Source: Liolophura sinensis
Lineage: Eukaryota; Mollusca; Polyplacophora; Chitonida; Chitonidae
DNA length: 64,000 nt
Direction: 5' to 3'
NCBI RefSeq assembly: GCF_032854445.1
Contig: NW_027017965.1
Span: 124,001 to 188,000 of the forward strand
Shown: positions 52,057-60,730 of the stretch, piece after piece
How the letters are laid out: every line of letters starts with the position of its first letter
Numbering within the stretch: the stretch's first letter is position 1
The notes under the pieces: generated by a model
Databases searched by the model: none
Told to the model about the DNA's origin: nothing
The model's input: only the letters and a program-made list of their open reading frames with translations
Translations under genes and position numbers: made by a program

Positions 52057-52506
52057 TTACTTGGTGAGTTTTGCGATTCCGTAACTCACACCCCCAATCA
52101 CACACATTCCCAGGATGGCGAAGGTCATCTCGCGGTGTTTTTGATCTTCACTAGGCACATAGAAATCGGAGAGCTGTGGCTCTGAGCCCAGCAGCGCGTC
52201 GCGTGCATTGCGTGTAAGAGTTTTGCCCGAGACCCTCGAATACTCACGGATTGCAGCGTCGACATCCCGGAACGTATGGATGGCGTGTCCCTGGCGGCGG
52301 AGTTCATCGTTGATCCAGTCCAAGCGCTCAGTGCGCTTTCGGGCCCATTTTTCCTGGGCGGCTTGGAGCTGCTCTACAGCGCGGTCATGGCGCCTCCGCT
52401 CTTCGTCGACACCGGAACTCCTCAGCATCGAAAATATATAGTTGCTCCCGCTGAAGGCCAAAGCGTTTACGAGGGCGCCGCCCATCATCATTGCGATGGA
52501 GGCCAT
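52057..52506 (-). CDS. 150-aa Polinton protein (E), intact
   Basis: 149 codons from MASIAMMMGGALVNALAFSG (hydrophobic N-terminus) through GVDEERRRHDRAVEQLQAAQ (coiled coil) and RTERLDWINDELRRQGHA to a second hydrophobic segment near the end (FAILGMCVIGGVSYGIAKL). Two membrane segments flanking a coiled coil suggest an internal membrane or virion-associated protein. A conserved Polinton family as I recall it, without a known role. Starts 2 bp after the 79-aa gene stop. Confidence 0.8.
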   Translation of the reverse strand: MASIAMMMGGALVNALAFSGSNYIFSMLRSSGVDEERRRHDRAVEQLQAAQEKWARKRTERLDWINDELRRQGHAIHTFRDVDAAIREYSRVSGKTLTRNARDALLGSEPQLSDFYVPSEDQKHREMTFAILGMCVIGGVSYGIAKLTK

Positions 52507-52508
52507 TA

Positions 52509-52748
52509 CTACTGGATTACATTGGGAGGAAGGAGCCCTTGTTTAATTAGCAGGTCCTTCAAAAACATGGCCAGGCCTACATCTTCAATGACCATGCCGA
52601 CGCCACGGGGTGTTAAGTCCAGCTTCGGGAGGGCTCCTTTAAGGAACATCTGGCCGAGACGAGCGTACCCAGTAGCCAGGAGAGAGACCACAGCGGCGTG
52701 GTAGACCGCGTTGACTAGCACTTTTCCATCACTGGGTGGAGTAGACAT
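52509..52748 (-). CDS. 79-aa Polinton protein (E), intact
   Basis: MSTPPSDGKVLVNAVYHAAV start; an Ala/Leu-rich helix (VSLLATGYARLGQMFLKGAL), LDLTPRGVGMVIEDVGLAMF, and an end at VIQ. It may form amphipathic or short membrane helices. Its start overlaps the previous gene's end by 20 nt. Broken copies occur in P2 and P4. Function unknown. Confidence 0.75.
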   Translation of the reverse strand: MSTPPSDGKVLVNAVYHAAVVSLLATGYARLGQMFLKGALPKLDLTPRGVGMVIEDVGLAMFLKDLLIKQGLLPPNVIQ

Positions 52749-53214
52749 GCTGATCTATATAGAAAGGGTCGCGTCGTATATTCAAATGGAGATTTTTTGC
52801 TTGCGGCGTGATATCTGCACGTGGTGTAATATCTGCACCTCGTGCTGTATAGCGGCTGCGCCACACGCGTAGCAACACTAGCACTGTAAGGCTGCCAACG
52901 CCTAATAACGCCAGGGGCGCCCTCCAGTCGGATGCCTTCGTGGAATCCGGTTCCTTCGTCTGTTCCTTCGTAGAATCCGGTTCCTTCGGCTGTTTCTTGG
53001 TGGAATCAGCTGCGCCAAGCAAAGATGCCTTTGCCTCGCGAAGCTCGTCCTTAGGCTTTTCAGCCTTGGCCTTTCTCGCTGCAGCACCCGCTCGACCCGC
53101 AGCGACTTTTTGGGGATTCTTCGCAGGGCCTTCATTCGTAGAATCCGCTGTCACCGCCTCCACTTCCTTCGGGCCTTCCGGATTCGTTGTACTCATGTTC
53201 CTCTGGATCATCAT
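52729..53214 (-). CDS. Single-pass membrane Polinton protein (E), intact
   Basis: 161 codons (or 155 from the second in-frame Met, MSTTNPEGPKEVE). A Lys/Ala-rich N-terminus, then EPDSTK(K/E)Q repeats (about residues 70-95), one membrane segment (PLALLGVGSLTVLVLLRVW, about 105-123) and a basic tail. The start lies in the previous gene (83-nt overlap in another frame). The repeat number of EPDSTK differs between P2, P4 and E. Confidence 0.75.
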   Translation of the reverse strand: MMIQRNMSTTNPEGPKEVEAVTADSTNEGPAKNPQKVAAGRAGAAARKAKAEKPKDELREAKASLLGAADSTKKQPKEPDSTKEQTKEPDSTKASDWRAPLALLGVGSLTVLVLLRVWRSRYTARGADITPRADITPQAKNLHLNIRRDPFYIDQHVYSTQ

Positions 53215-53698
53215 TTCTAGGAGAGCAGTGGTGTTTAAATGAGCAGTGCTCAGTAGTGGTCAGCGCCATGGTTAACGGTGCTAAGTACTTAACATAGCAG
53301 TAGTATATCCAGCAGCTAGCACTGCTAAGCGCCTGTTCAACAAATGGGTCAGTGGCGAGCTGTGCCATGAGCTTTGGTCGATTCTCGGGTGGGATTGGTA
53401 GGAGCCAGCTGGCTGCCCTTACATATGATCTCAAGAATATACCTCCGAGACCGTCAACCATCCGCGCACCGAGCTTAGCCTCGTACCGGGAGTACAGCCT
53501 TTCAACCTCTTCGTCGCTCATGGCGTCGATCTCAGCGGCTGTTACGTCTTTTCCCAGATATGGCTTGACCTGCCCACCCACCGCAAGTGCCGCCAGCCTA
53601 TCCCTGAGCTGCTGTGCATGTTTGCTGGGCTGTTTGCTGGGCTTCTCCTCCTCCTCCTCTGCGCCCAGAATCTCGTCTATAAGCTCGTCGGTATCCAT
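53132..53698 (-). CDS. 188-aa conserved Polinton protein (E), intact
   Basis: Acidic N-terminus (MDTDELIDEILGAEEEEE), LRDRLAALAVGGQVKPYLG, a helical SDEEVERLYSRYEAKLG segment, a hydrophobic patch SYVRAASWLLPIPPENRP, LATDPFVEQALSSASCWIYY, and a Gly/Ser tail. Two copies in the window are open (see 30469-31041), which suggests selection before integration. It lies 26 bp downstream of the ATPase stop. Function unknown. Confidence 0.8.
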   Translation of the reverse strand: MDTDELIDEILGAEEEEEKPSKQPSKHAQQLRDRLAALAVGGQVKPYLGKDVTAAEIDAMSDEEVERLYSRYEAKLGARMVDGLGGIFLRSYVRAASWLLPIPPENRPKLMAQLATDPFVEQALSSASCWIYYCYVKYLAPLTMALTTTEHCSFKHHCSPRNDDPEEHEYNESGRPEGSGGGDSGFYE

Positions 53699-53723
53699 TA
53701 TTAATACGTAGGGGCGACTACGT

Positions 53724-54337
53724 CTAATATATAATCTTACATGTGGCGGGCGTATCAGTCATTAGCAGGAGCTTAGAATGCGGATTGTTCTTGAGCTTCT
53801 GTCGAGCCTCTGCCTTTTCGCTCTCGGCCTTGATGATGTGGTTCTCCTCCAGGCATTCGTTGAACGAGTGCCGATCTTTGCAGTGGAATAAAGCCACCCA
53901 CCTTGTCTGCTCGTGAAAGTCTTTAAGGACGGCGTTGTATTTCTGAGTGAGGACCCAGACGCTTTGCTTTGCATGACGGCCCGACAAAGCCATGAATGAC
54001 AGCATTTTTTGTTTCTTCTTCATCGCCTCCAACGCGCTACAATCATCGATGATGTATAGGGTGGGCTCCCCCTCGAACAATCTGTAGAAAGCTCTCAGGC
54101 ATTCGTTTAGCCGCTCGCCGGGATCAAAACAATAGACCTCATTGTTAGACAGTATCCATCGCCGCCGGTACGCCTCGTTATGCTTAAGAGTGGGCACAGG
54201 ATCACAATGTGATGAAAGAAACCGCGGAAAGGGCCCACAAGCAGGTCCAGCACGAAGACTGTTTTGCGGCAGTTCGTCTGCCCACAGATAATCGCGCAGT
54301 GGGCGTCATCAATAAAGCGCGTTAACGAATCTACCAT
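53724..54337 (-). pseudogene. ATP: Genome-packaging ATPase (E), frameshift and Walker A change
   Basis: Start MVDSLTRFIDDAHCAIICGQ at 54337. Walker A reads GQTNCRKT, with Arg for the conserved Gly, so ATP binding is probably lost. The frame shifts after HIVILCP near 54195, at the same place as in P2. The downstream frame carries Walker B LYIIDDCSAL, SVWVLTQKYNAVLKDF and the C-terminus. The start overlaps the capsid gene end by 29 nt. Confidence 0.9.
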
Positions 54338-55316
54338 TCTGGATGTGCAGCATTGCGTCCATAATCACATAGAGATATACGTTCAACACGCCGGGATCTT
54401 CTTTCTCTTTTGTCACCTGTATCGTAATCCCCTCGCTGGCGTTCTGAACGCGCCTCCCACTGCCATGCAGCTCGTCATCGTCGCTTGGCCGAAGGTCAAG
54501 CCAGAAGGCGTGCTTGTGCGTCAAGAACTCTTCCAGGGAGACGTCTGCCAGGCCTAAGTCTTTTACGATCCTGGCCACCTCAGGGTCCCGCTTCTTAAGG
54601 GATGAGCTGGCGAAGAACCTCTGGACCTCGCCCCATTGCTGGTACGCCCGCATGCCCTGGCTGTACAGTTGATTTGGGACCCCTTCTATTGTGACTTCTA
54701 CTTTCGTCATCTTCGGGTTGTAGAAGGATTCCGACCTCCTCTCCCACGGGGTTCTTTTAGCCTCGAACAGCATGAGGATGCCCTTCATTGCTCTCGCTGG
54801 AGTGTTCAGGTTTATGTTCCAGAGAGTATCAGACTTGTCCTTAACAAACTTTCGGTGGCGGAGGACGCGATCATACAGAATGGAGACGCCCCCGGCAAAC
54901 TGGGTGCGGATCTGTCTAGCGAGCTCCTCATCGGTGACCATATCGAACTCCAGGCTGATGTTGTCGATGGTGTAAGTCGTGTCATCGTCTGTTGTCTTGA
55001 TGACCCGGCTGTAATCGTTGAACGTCAGTTTGTACTCCAGTCGGTCGGCCAAGGCACTCTGGTAGAATGGCATGTGGCCATCTAAAAGCTCAAAGTCTAG
55101 CGGGATGTGAAACCGTCTGCCAAAGGCGCAAGCGATGGCTTTTTCTCCAGCATTGTCGTCACTTGCGTCCTCCGCTCCGACTCGAAGTTTAAGCATGTTT
55201 TCGCTGCCGATGCCTTGGTAGGCCGCATTCCTCCGTTCGATTTTGGTCAGCCATAAGTCGCCGTAGCAATGAAACACATCAGAGTCGTCGATGGACATTT
55301 TCTCATTCCCGCTGGG
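54309..55316 (-). pseudogene. MCP: Major capsid protein (E), N-terminus deleted
   Basis: The frame is open for 329 codons from MSIDDSDVFHCYGDLWLTK to MLHIQNGRFVNALY. It covers most of both jelly-roll domains: LEYKLTFNDYSRVIK, IDNISLEFDMVTDEELARQI, VEVTIEGVPNQLYSQGMRA, DDDELHGSGRR. The N-terminal ~50 residues found in P2 are replaced by a deletion junction with the membrane-protein gene at 55314. The Met used is internal to the family protein. Confidence 0.9.
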
Positions 55317-55447
55317 GGCTACTGAACCTTTTCGGGAAAGCAGCTGGGTGGCTGGCCAATAATGTCTGGGCTCTAGTCACCGCAGTAGGTGGCTTAATGC
55401 TCGTGGCTGTTCACAATTATTTAACGCATAGTCCACAGATGCAGTAA
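55314..55447 (+). pseudogene. Coiled-coil/membrane protein, C-terminal remnant (E)
   Basis: Only the last ~44 codons remain, beginning in the second hydrophobic segment (LLNLFGKAAGWLANN-like) and ending SPQMQ. A deletion of about 1 kb removed the rest together with the capsid N-terminus. Confidence 0.8.
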
Positions 55448-56703
55448 GCCGATACCAACCCCAGCGACAGCGATGGCTGTCTTCTCCGCATCGTGATTCT
55501 TTCCTGCGGTGGAAGGTGGGACGCTTTCTTGTGGCTTAACGAGGGAAGGTGGTGGGACGCTTTCTTGTGGATCAACGATCACGTGGGAAGGTGGGACGCT
55601 TTTTTGTGGCTTAACGATCCCGTGGGAAGGTGCGCGCTTGTGCAAAGTGGCACTTTAGCGTTCACACCCTCATTGGCGCCTAGCTTCTGGTCCTCTGTGG
55701 CCACGACGATTTTGTTGTTGTAGTTCGCCACATGGCCGATCTGCAGAAGCATGTCGCTGGGGGCCATATATAGGCTTATGCCATACACAAAGTCTACAGC
55801 GCTCCCGGCATACTGTAGCACGTCCTGGTAGCGTTTGATAGCAGACGGAAGGTCGATCGGAGAGGAAATAGCGTCTTCAACGTTCGCGGCAAACTGTTTT
55901 TGCGCCTCGAAGGCTGTGCCCGTGCCTAGAATACGCGCCCTTGTTTGCACTTGGGCGCCTAGAATAGCCCACACGTATGTCCGGATGGAATCGTTTAGGC
56001 GCTGTACGCCCGGCTGCGTGAATCCTTGGGATTTGCCGGCAATGAACGATGCCCAAGCCTCCTCGGCGTCCTGCTGGATGTAGTCGACGTGGAGCGCTGT
56101 AGGCTTTCTAGAGAACGACATCCTGCTCGGACCGAAGGTCCCATCGCCAACGGGGCTGTAACCCGTTCTCGTGATATAGTAATATGTCACTCCGAGGCCG
56201 TGATTCACCCCCCTGCGCCTCAAGTCTGTGTGCTTATCTACGCGGAATTGCCTACAAATCCTCTCATAGGCCCTATCGTCGTTGGGGTTTTTGAATGCCG
56301 CCCACGCTCTGTCTTGCGGCAGGGGGGCCTGGATCTCTTCCAAGATCCGCCTAACTTGGTAATACACATGGAACGTGTACAGGGCCCTTATTTGTTTGTC
56401 GGGGGCGAAAAGATGGTCTTTTACAGAGACTCCGCAGCCGTGGTTGCGCACCAGACCGCGAAGTTCACTTGGTTCTGCCAGAATTGCATAGGATTGGTGT
56501 TGCAGGCCCGAATAATGTCATTGCTGTTTATCTGTGGCAGCCGGTACTTAGCCAACACATCTGTGAACTGGACTGGAAAGGCCTTCTTTTCATCGATGTA
56601 GGTGTCAAATCGCGTGAGCTGCTCTGCGTGGGTTTGGATACTAAGAAAATGCCCCGGCCTTGTAAGTGGCCTCTCTATTGAATCAGTACGCCTCGCTGTT
56701 CAT
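55421..56703 (-). pseudogene. 435-aa Polinton protein (E)
   Basis: Start at 56703. The first part (TDVLAKYRLP) and the region from about 56450 (RALYTFHVYYQVRRILEEI) lie in different frames after small indels near 56640 and 56420. The central body is open for ~270 codons to GANEGVNAKVPL. A further indel near 55650 precedes the PQKSVPPS-type stalk repeats and the C-terminal anchor (AVAGVGIGLLHLW). 10 bp separate its start from the A gene. Confidence 0.85.
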
Positions 56704-56713
56704 CCTAGCTAAA
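56704..56713. promoter_or_regulatory. 10-bp divergent start-to-start spacer
   Basis: Only 10 bp lie between the ATG of the 435-aa gene (-) and that of the first A gene (+). The spacing is exactly 10 bp in P1 (25595-25604), P2 (35095-35104) and P3 (63669-63678). Promoters and leaders must therefore lie within the opposing coding sequences. Confidence 0.8.
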
Positions 56714-57373
56714 ATGTTCATCACATTGTTTGACATTCTAAATGGGGCACAGCACACGCTGCCTCATGCCCTTAACAACCTCGACGGCCGTCTTAAAACC
56801 GCCCTTCGCGAGATAACCTTCTATCCGGCCTGGGTGAATATCCCCACCGGAGTGGGCTTCTTGCTTGAGGGCAAACGTGTTGAAGTGCCGACGGGCTACT
56901 ACAATGTCTGTACGCTGGACAAGGACATATTCCGCCTGCATGGAGTTTCTTTGGGATTGAATGAAGACACGGGCCGCTTAGTCCTTACCCTCCCTAAAAA
57001 TTCCATCATAACGCTCCAAGAGATTGCCCCCATCTTAGGGTTCTCCGACGGGATTGCGCCCATAGGGGGGACTATGGAGGGTGAAAATCTACCTAACTTG
57101 GTTACACACAAAGAAGTCTTCGTGCATTTGGATGAACTGAGCACCTGAGAAAACGTGAGAATAACCTCAGATTTCGGTGGCGGTTCAACACTACTTCAGG
57201 CCGTCGCCGTGACTGGTGAAGGGATAAACTGCGGGAAGACGGTTTCATTTCCCAACCCACAGTACAAAGCCTTGCGCGACGACTATATAACGCACTTGAC
57301 CGTGGCACTTTTGGATAAAAACGGCAAGTATAATAATGTTGGGTACCTCAGTACTACCCTAGAAATACAATGA
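56714..57373 (+). pseudogene. First A gene, penton-like (E), one stop
   Basis: 219 codons from MFITLFDILNGAQHTLPHAL. Motifs: LNNLDGRLKTALREITFYPA and WVNIPTGVGF (the small-beta-domain signature of Polinton minor structural proteins as I know them), KDIFRLHGVSLGLN, APILGFSDG, VFVHLDELST, FPNPQYKALRDDYITHL and GKYNNVGYLSTTLEIQ. A single TCA-to-TGA change at 57146-57148 interrupts it. It lacks the N-terminal module of the following copies. The stop overlaps the next start (ATGA, 57370-57373). Inferred to be a capsid vertex or spike-base protein. Confidence 0.85.
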
Positions 57374-58134
57374 GTATGGAGGACGCAGTCGGTACCAGGT
57401 CTGCGTGCCTGTCTTTAAGCGACTTGGTAGATGTGTCGGATTTCGAACTTCAAGGCCAGGAAGGTAAAATCTACGCCTTCGAGTTTGAAAATGGTAAGTA
57501 CATCCGCAAAAATATTGCGGGGAGGCTAGCAGAACCTGCTTCGAAGTTCATCTCATTGCCTTGGGTTAAGAATATGAAACCTTACGCGCTACCTCAAGCC
57601 CTTAACAACCTCGACGGCAGCCTTAAAATCGCCCTTCGCGAGATAACATTCCACTCGAAATGGTTTATAACCCCCACCGGAGTGAGCATCTTGTTTGATG
57701 GCAAACGTGTTGAAATTCATTCGGCCGACTACTACCCTTTATGTGTGATGAGAAATATGGTATTCCGCGTACTTGGGATGTCTCTGGAAGTAAATAAAGT
57801 TACGAATCGCTTAGTCATTACCATCCCAAAAAATAGCACCCTATCTCTACTAAAGCTTCCCTCTATCTTAGGGTTCTCCGACGGGACTACGCTTATGAAG
57901 GGGAATATGGAGGGTGACCTTCCACCTAAATTGATCACACACACAGAACTCTTCGTGCATTTGGATGAACTGGACACCTCAGAAAACGTGAGAATAACCT
58001 CAAATTACAAAGGCGGTTCAACACTACTTCAGGCCATCTCCGTGGATATTCTAGAGATTGGTTGCTTGAAGACGTTTTTCATTTTACAAAGCCTTGCGCG
58101 CCAACAATATAACGCACTTGACCGTATCGCTTAA
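57370..58134 (+). pseudogene. Second A gene with N-terminal module (E)
   Basis: 254 codons. Residues 1-60 form the shared module (MSMEDAVGTRSACLSLSDL, GKIYAFEFENGKYIRKN); the A body follows with diverged stretches (WFITPTGVSILFDGKR, YPLCVMRNMVFRVLGMSLE). A small deletion near 58080 shifts the frame, so the normal NPQYKAL...GYLS end is lost. It is the most divergent A body in the array, about as expected for a diversifying surface protein. Confidence 0.8.
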
Positions 58135-58203
58135 ACAGTGATGGTAAAAATCTATTTGCAGGAAGCTTCAGTGATAGCAGCCACTGATAGAAATACGATA
58201 AGT

Positions 58204-58371
58204 ATGGTGGACGCAGCCGGTCCCAGGTCTGCGTGCCTGTCTTTAAGCGACTTGGCTGATGTGTTGAAGTTCGAACTTCAAGGTCAGGAAGGTAAAATCT
58301 ACGCCTTCGAGTTTTTAAGTGGCAAGTATATTAATGTTGGGTACCTTAGTGCTACCCTAGAAATACAATGA
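58204..58371 (+). CDS. 55-codon mini-gene: module fused to A C-terminus
   Basis: MVDAAGPRSACLSLSDLADV opens the shared module, and at GGCAAGTA (58321-58328) it passes directly into the last 12 residues of an A protein (INVGYLSATLEIQ). The same 8 bp occurs at the end of the module (GKYIRK) and near the end of A (GKYINVG), so the whole A body was removed by microhomology deletion. It ends in the ATGA overlap with the next gene. It may simply be a by-product, or may encode a free tail peptide. The frame also extends upstream to 58138. Confidence 0.6.
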   Translation: MVDAAGPRSACLSLSDLADVLKFELQGQEGKIYAFEFLSGKYINVGYLSATLEIQ

Positions 58372-59192
58372 GTATGGAGGACGCAGTCGGTACCAGGTCT
58401 GCGTGCCTGTCTTTAAGCGACTTGGCAGATGTGTCGGATTTCGAATTCAAAGGCCAGGAAGGTAAAATCTACGCCTTCGAGTTTAAAAATGGTAAGTTCA
58501 TCCGCAAAAATTTTGCGGTGAGACTAGCAGAACCTGCTTTGAAGTTCATCACATTTACTGACACTCAAAATGGGGAACAGCAAAGGCTGACTTTAATCCT
58601 TAACAACCTCGACGGCCGCCTTAAAGTCGCCCTTCGCGAGATAACTTTCTACCCGAACTGGATGCATATCCCCACCGGAGTGGGCTTCTTGCTTGATGGC
58701 GATCGTGTTGAAGTGCCGATGGGCGACTACAATCTCTGTAACCTGAACAATGCTATATTCCGCCCGCGTGGGGTTTCTCTGGAAGTAAATGAAGCTACGG
58801 GCCACCTATTCCTTAGCCTCCCTAAAAATTCCATCATAACGCTCCAAGAGATTGCCCCCATCTTAGGGTTCTCCAACGGGACTAAGCTCAAAATGGGGGT
58901 TAGGGTTATGGAGGGTGATAACCTACCTAAATTGGTCACACGCACAGAAGTCTTCGTGCATTTAGATGCACTGAACACCTCAGAAAACGTGAGAATAACC
59001 TCAGCTTACAGGGGCGATTCCACACTACTTCAGGCCATCTCCGTGACTGATCTAGGGGATAAGTGCTGGAATACGTTTTCATTTCCCAACCCACAGTACA
59101 AAGCCTTGCGCGCCGACAATATAACGCACTTTACCGTAACGCTTTTAGACAAAGACGCGCGAGTATATAAATGGAGGAACCTTCAGTGCTAG
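58368..59192 (+). CDS. Third A gene with N-terminal module (E), longest open copy
   Basis: 274 codons. Module (MSMEDAVGTRSACLSLSDL to NGKFIRKNF, residues 1-60), then the A body: LNNLDGRLKVALREITFYPN, HIPTGVGFLLDGDRVEVP, FRPRGVSLEVNEATGH, APILGFSNG, VFVHLDALNTSENVRI, FPNPQYKALRADNITHF. A small change near 59155 alters the last ~10 residues. Codon use and GC content match the rest of E. Inferred virion structural protein. No signal peptide or membrane segment. Confidence 0.8.
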   Translation: MSMEDAVGTRSACLSLSDLADVSDFEFKGQEGKIYAFEFKNGKFIRKNFAVRLAEPALKFITFTDTQNGEQQRLTLILNNLDGRLKVALREITFYPNWMHIPTGVGFLLDGDRVEVPMGDYNLCNLNNAIFRPRGVSLEVNEATGHLFLSLPKNSIITLQEIAPILGFSNGTKLKMGVRVMEGDNLPKLVTRTEVFVHLDALNTSENVRITSAYRGDSTLLQAISVTDLGDKCWNTFSFPNPQYKALRADNITHFTVTLLDKDARVYKWRNLQC

Positions 59193-59210
59193 CCTAGAAA
59201 TACGATAAGT

Positions 59211-60039
59211 ATGGTAGACGCAGCCGGTCCCAGGTCTGCGTGCCTGTCTTTAAGCGACTTGGCTGATGTGTCGAAGTTCGAACTTCAAGGCCAGGAAGGT
59301 AAAATCTACGCCTTCGAGTTTAAAAGTGGCAATTACATCCGCAAAAAGATTCCGGGCATGCAGAACCTGCCACGTTTTGCTTCTCTTCAAGATGTCTCAT
59401 CCTCTGTAGAGCAAGATCGCAGGTCGCCGTCTGAGGTGATTGAAGAACAAAAGCTCTCTTTAATTCGCTTTGAAGACCGCTTTTGTTCTTACCAGAGCTC
59501 GCGACCCCGATTGGTTGATAGATTGTGAAGGTGACCCCGATGACGGTTCAGGCCACTGGTGGCGTGGTGAAAAAAGTTTTCAACTCCGGAGCCTCTTCAT
59601 ATCGTGGGTACCAACCAGCTACTGTCATATATCTTTGGGTGTAAGAGGTTACTTCACACTAGCTGCGGCGCCTGGTGTAGATTCCTTGCGTCTTGCCGCG
59701 CAAACCGATTTTAACCCCTCACTACAACTATCCCCTGGATCTATACTTATCTTCAACCTCATACTTGGCGCGGCCGAACAACGCCGTTGCACTTTGATTA
59801 CCGGGGTTTAAAAATAAGGTGGCCTGCGGAGCACAATACAAACGATCTCAGACTAATGATCAAATTACATGCTCCGGGCGAACCAATCATCATCCGGAGC
59901 TCTCTCGAGGATATACGGGTCTTTGCAAGGGACGTTTTAAATCTCGATGCAATCAATTTAGAGTGCGGTATACGCCTTCGCCGCTTTCGTGTTAGTATTT
60001 CCGATGACGATTTAGAGCTTACGACGTTGCTGATTCATA
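59211..60039 (+). pseudogene. B-family gene (E)
   Basis: Starts ATGGTAGACGC (the ATGA has become ATAA). The module and SSVEQDRRSPSEVIEEQ are open to a one-base insertion near 59480. The middle (GYFTLAAAPGVDSLRLAA, PGSILIFNLILGAAEQRR) and the end (SSLEDIRVFARD, then a DDLEL-type ending) lie in shifted frames, with breaks near 59810 and 60015. The B body has no similarity that I can see to A beyond the module. Confidence 0.8.
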
Positions 60040-60050
60040 GGACGGACAAT

Positions 60051-60719
60051 ATGAGACGACTGTACCCGGCGATCTCGGATAAAGGCCCGACAATTACTGA
60101 TGACCACCCCTTGACCCCGACCGCGCCGATGGTTGAAAACCACCCTGAGGGCGTGGCGCACGCCCATCGCCTGCAGTATATCGGCGAAATACAGAGGCAG
60201 CTTGAATCTGAGCGAGATCTCCGCCGGGCCCTGTACAAAAAGTACCGGCGCGGTGTCTTAGCCGCCGAGGCCCTTGATTCGGCCATGCTCGCGACCTGTT
60301 TTGGACTAGGGGTTGCAGGTGTGGGACTACTCACAACAATAATTGCAGCCCCTGCTGTCTTGGCCATGGAAGCTGCGGCCATAGCTTGCAGTGTCTTAAA
60401 TGCCGCAGGAAAATTCGTCGGCCGTCGACTTCACGCAAAGGCCAAGAAACATAACGATATACGGCTTTTGGCTGAGGCCAAACTTAACAGCATCCATGCG
60501 CAGGTATCTACGGCATTATCTGATGGTGTTATTTCGGACGTAGAGTACAGGCAAGTCGTTCAGGAGCTCCAGAACTACTCTGATCTGAAGCAGGAGATAC
60601 GCGCTAAGTCTTGTAAGACATCCAACGTTGTAGAGATCGATGAACGCACGAAAAACCAGCTTATAGGTCACGGCCGAAAACTAGCTCGGCAAGAGCTGAA
60701 AAACGCTTTTTCCGAATGA
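60051..60719 (+). CDS. C-family coiled-coil/hydrophobic protein (E), intact
   Basis: 222 aa from MRRLYPAISDKG. A Pro-rich N-terminus (residues 1-45), a coiled coil (RLQYIGEIQRQLESERDLRR, about 45-75), a long Gly/Ala/Leu hydrophobic stretch (FGLGVAGVGLLTTIIAAPAV to AIACSVLNAAG, about 85-125), a basic segment RRLHAKAKKH, then helices with SDGVISDVEYRQVVQELQNY and LKQEIRAKS. The hydrophobic region could insert in a membrane or form a trimer core. The DGVISDEE(F/Y) signature recurs in Polinton proteins of many invertebrates, as I recall. Function unknown. Confidence 0.85.
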   Translation: MRRLYPAISDKGPTITDDHPLTPTAPMVENHPEGVAHAHRLQYIGEIQRQLESERDLRRALYKKYRRGVLAAEALDSAMLATCFGLGVAGVGLLTTIIAAPAVLAMEAAAIACSVLNAAGKFVGRRLHAKAKKHNDIRLLAEAKLNSIHAQVSTALSDGVISDVEYRQVVQELQNYSDLKQEIRAKSCKTSNVVEIDERTKNQLIGHGRKLARQELKNAFSE

Positions 60720-60730
60720 TGTTCTGGGGG

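Noticed and set aside
58138-58203. Upstream extension of the mini-gene to 58138 as the true start
   Set aside because: The conserved start of the module is the ATG at 58204. The upstream codons are frameshifted remains of the preceding A gene end.
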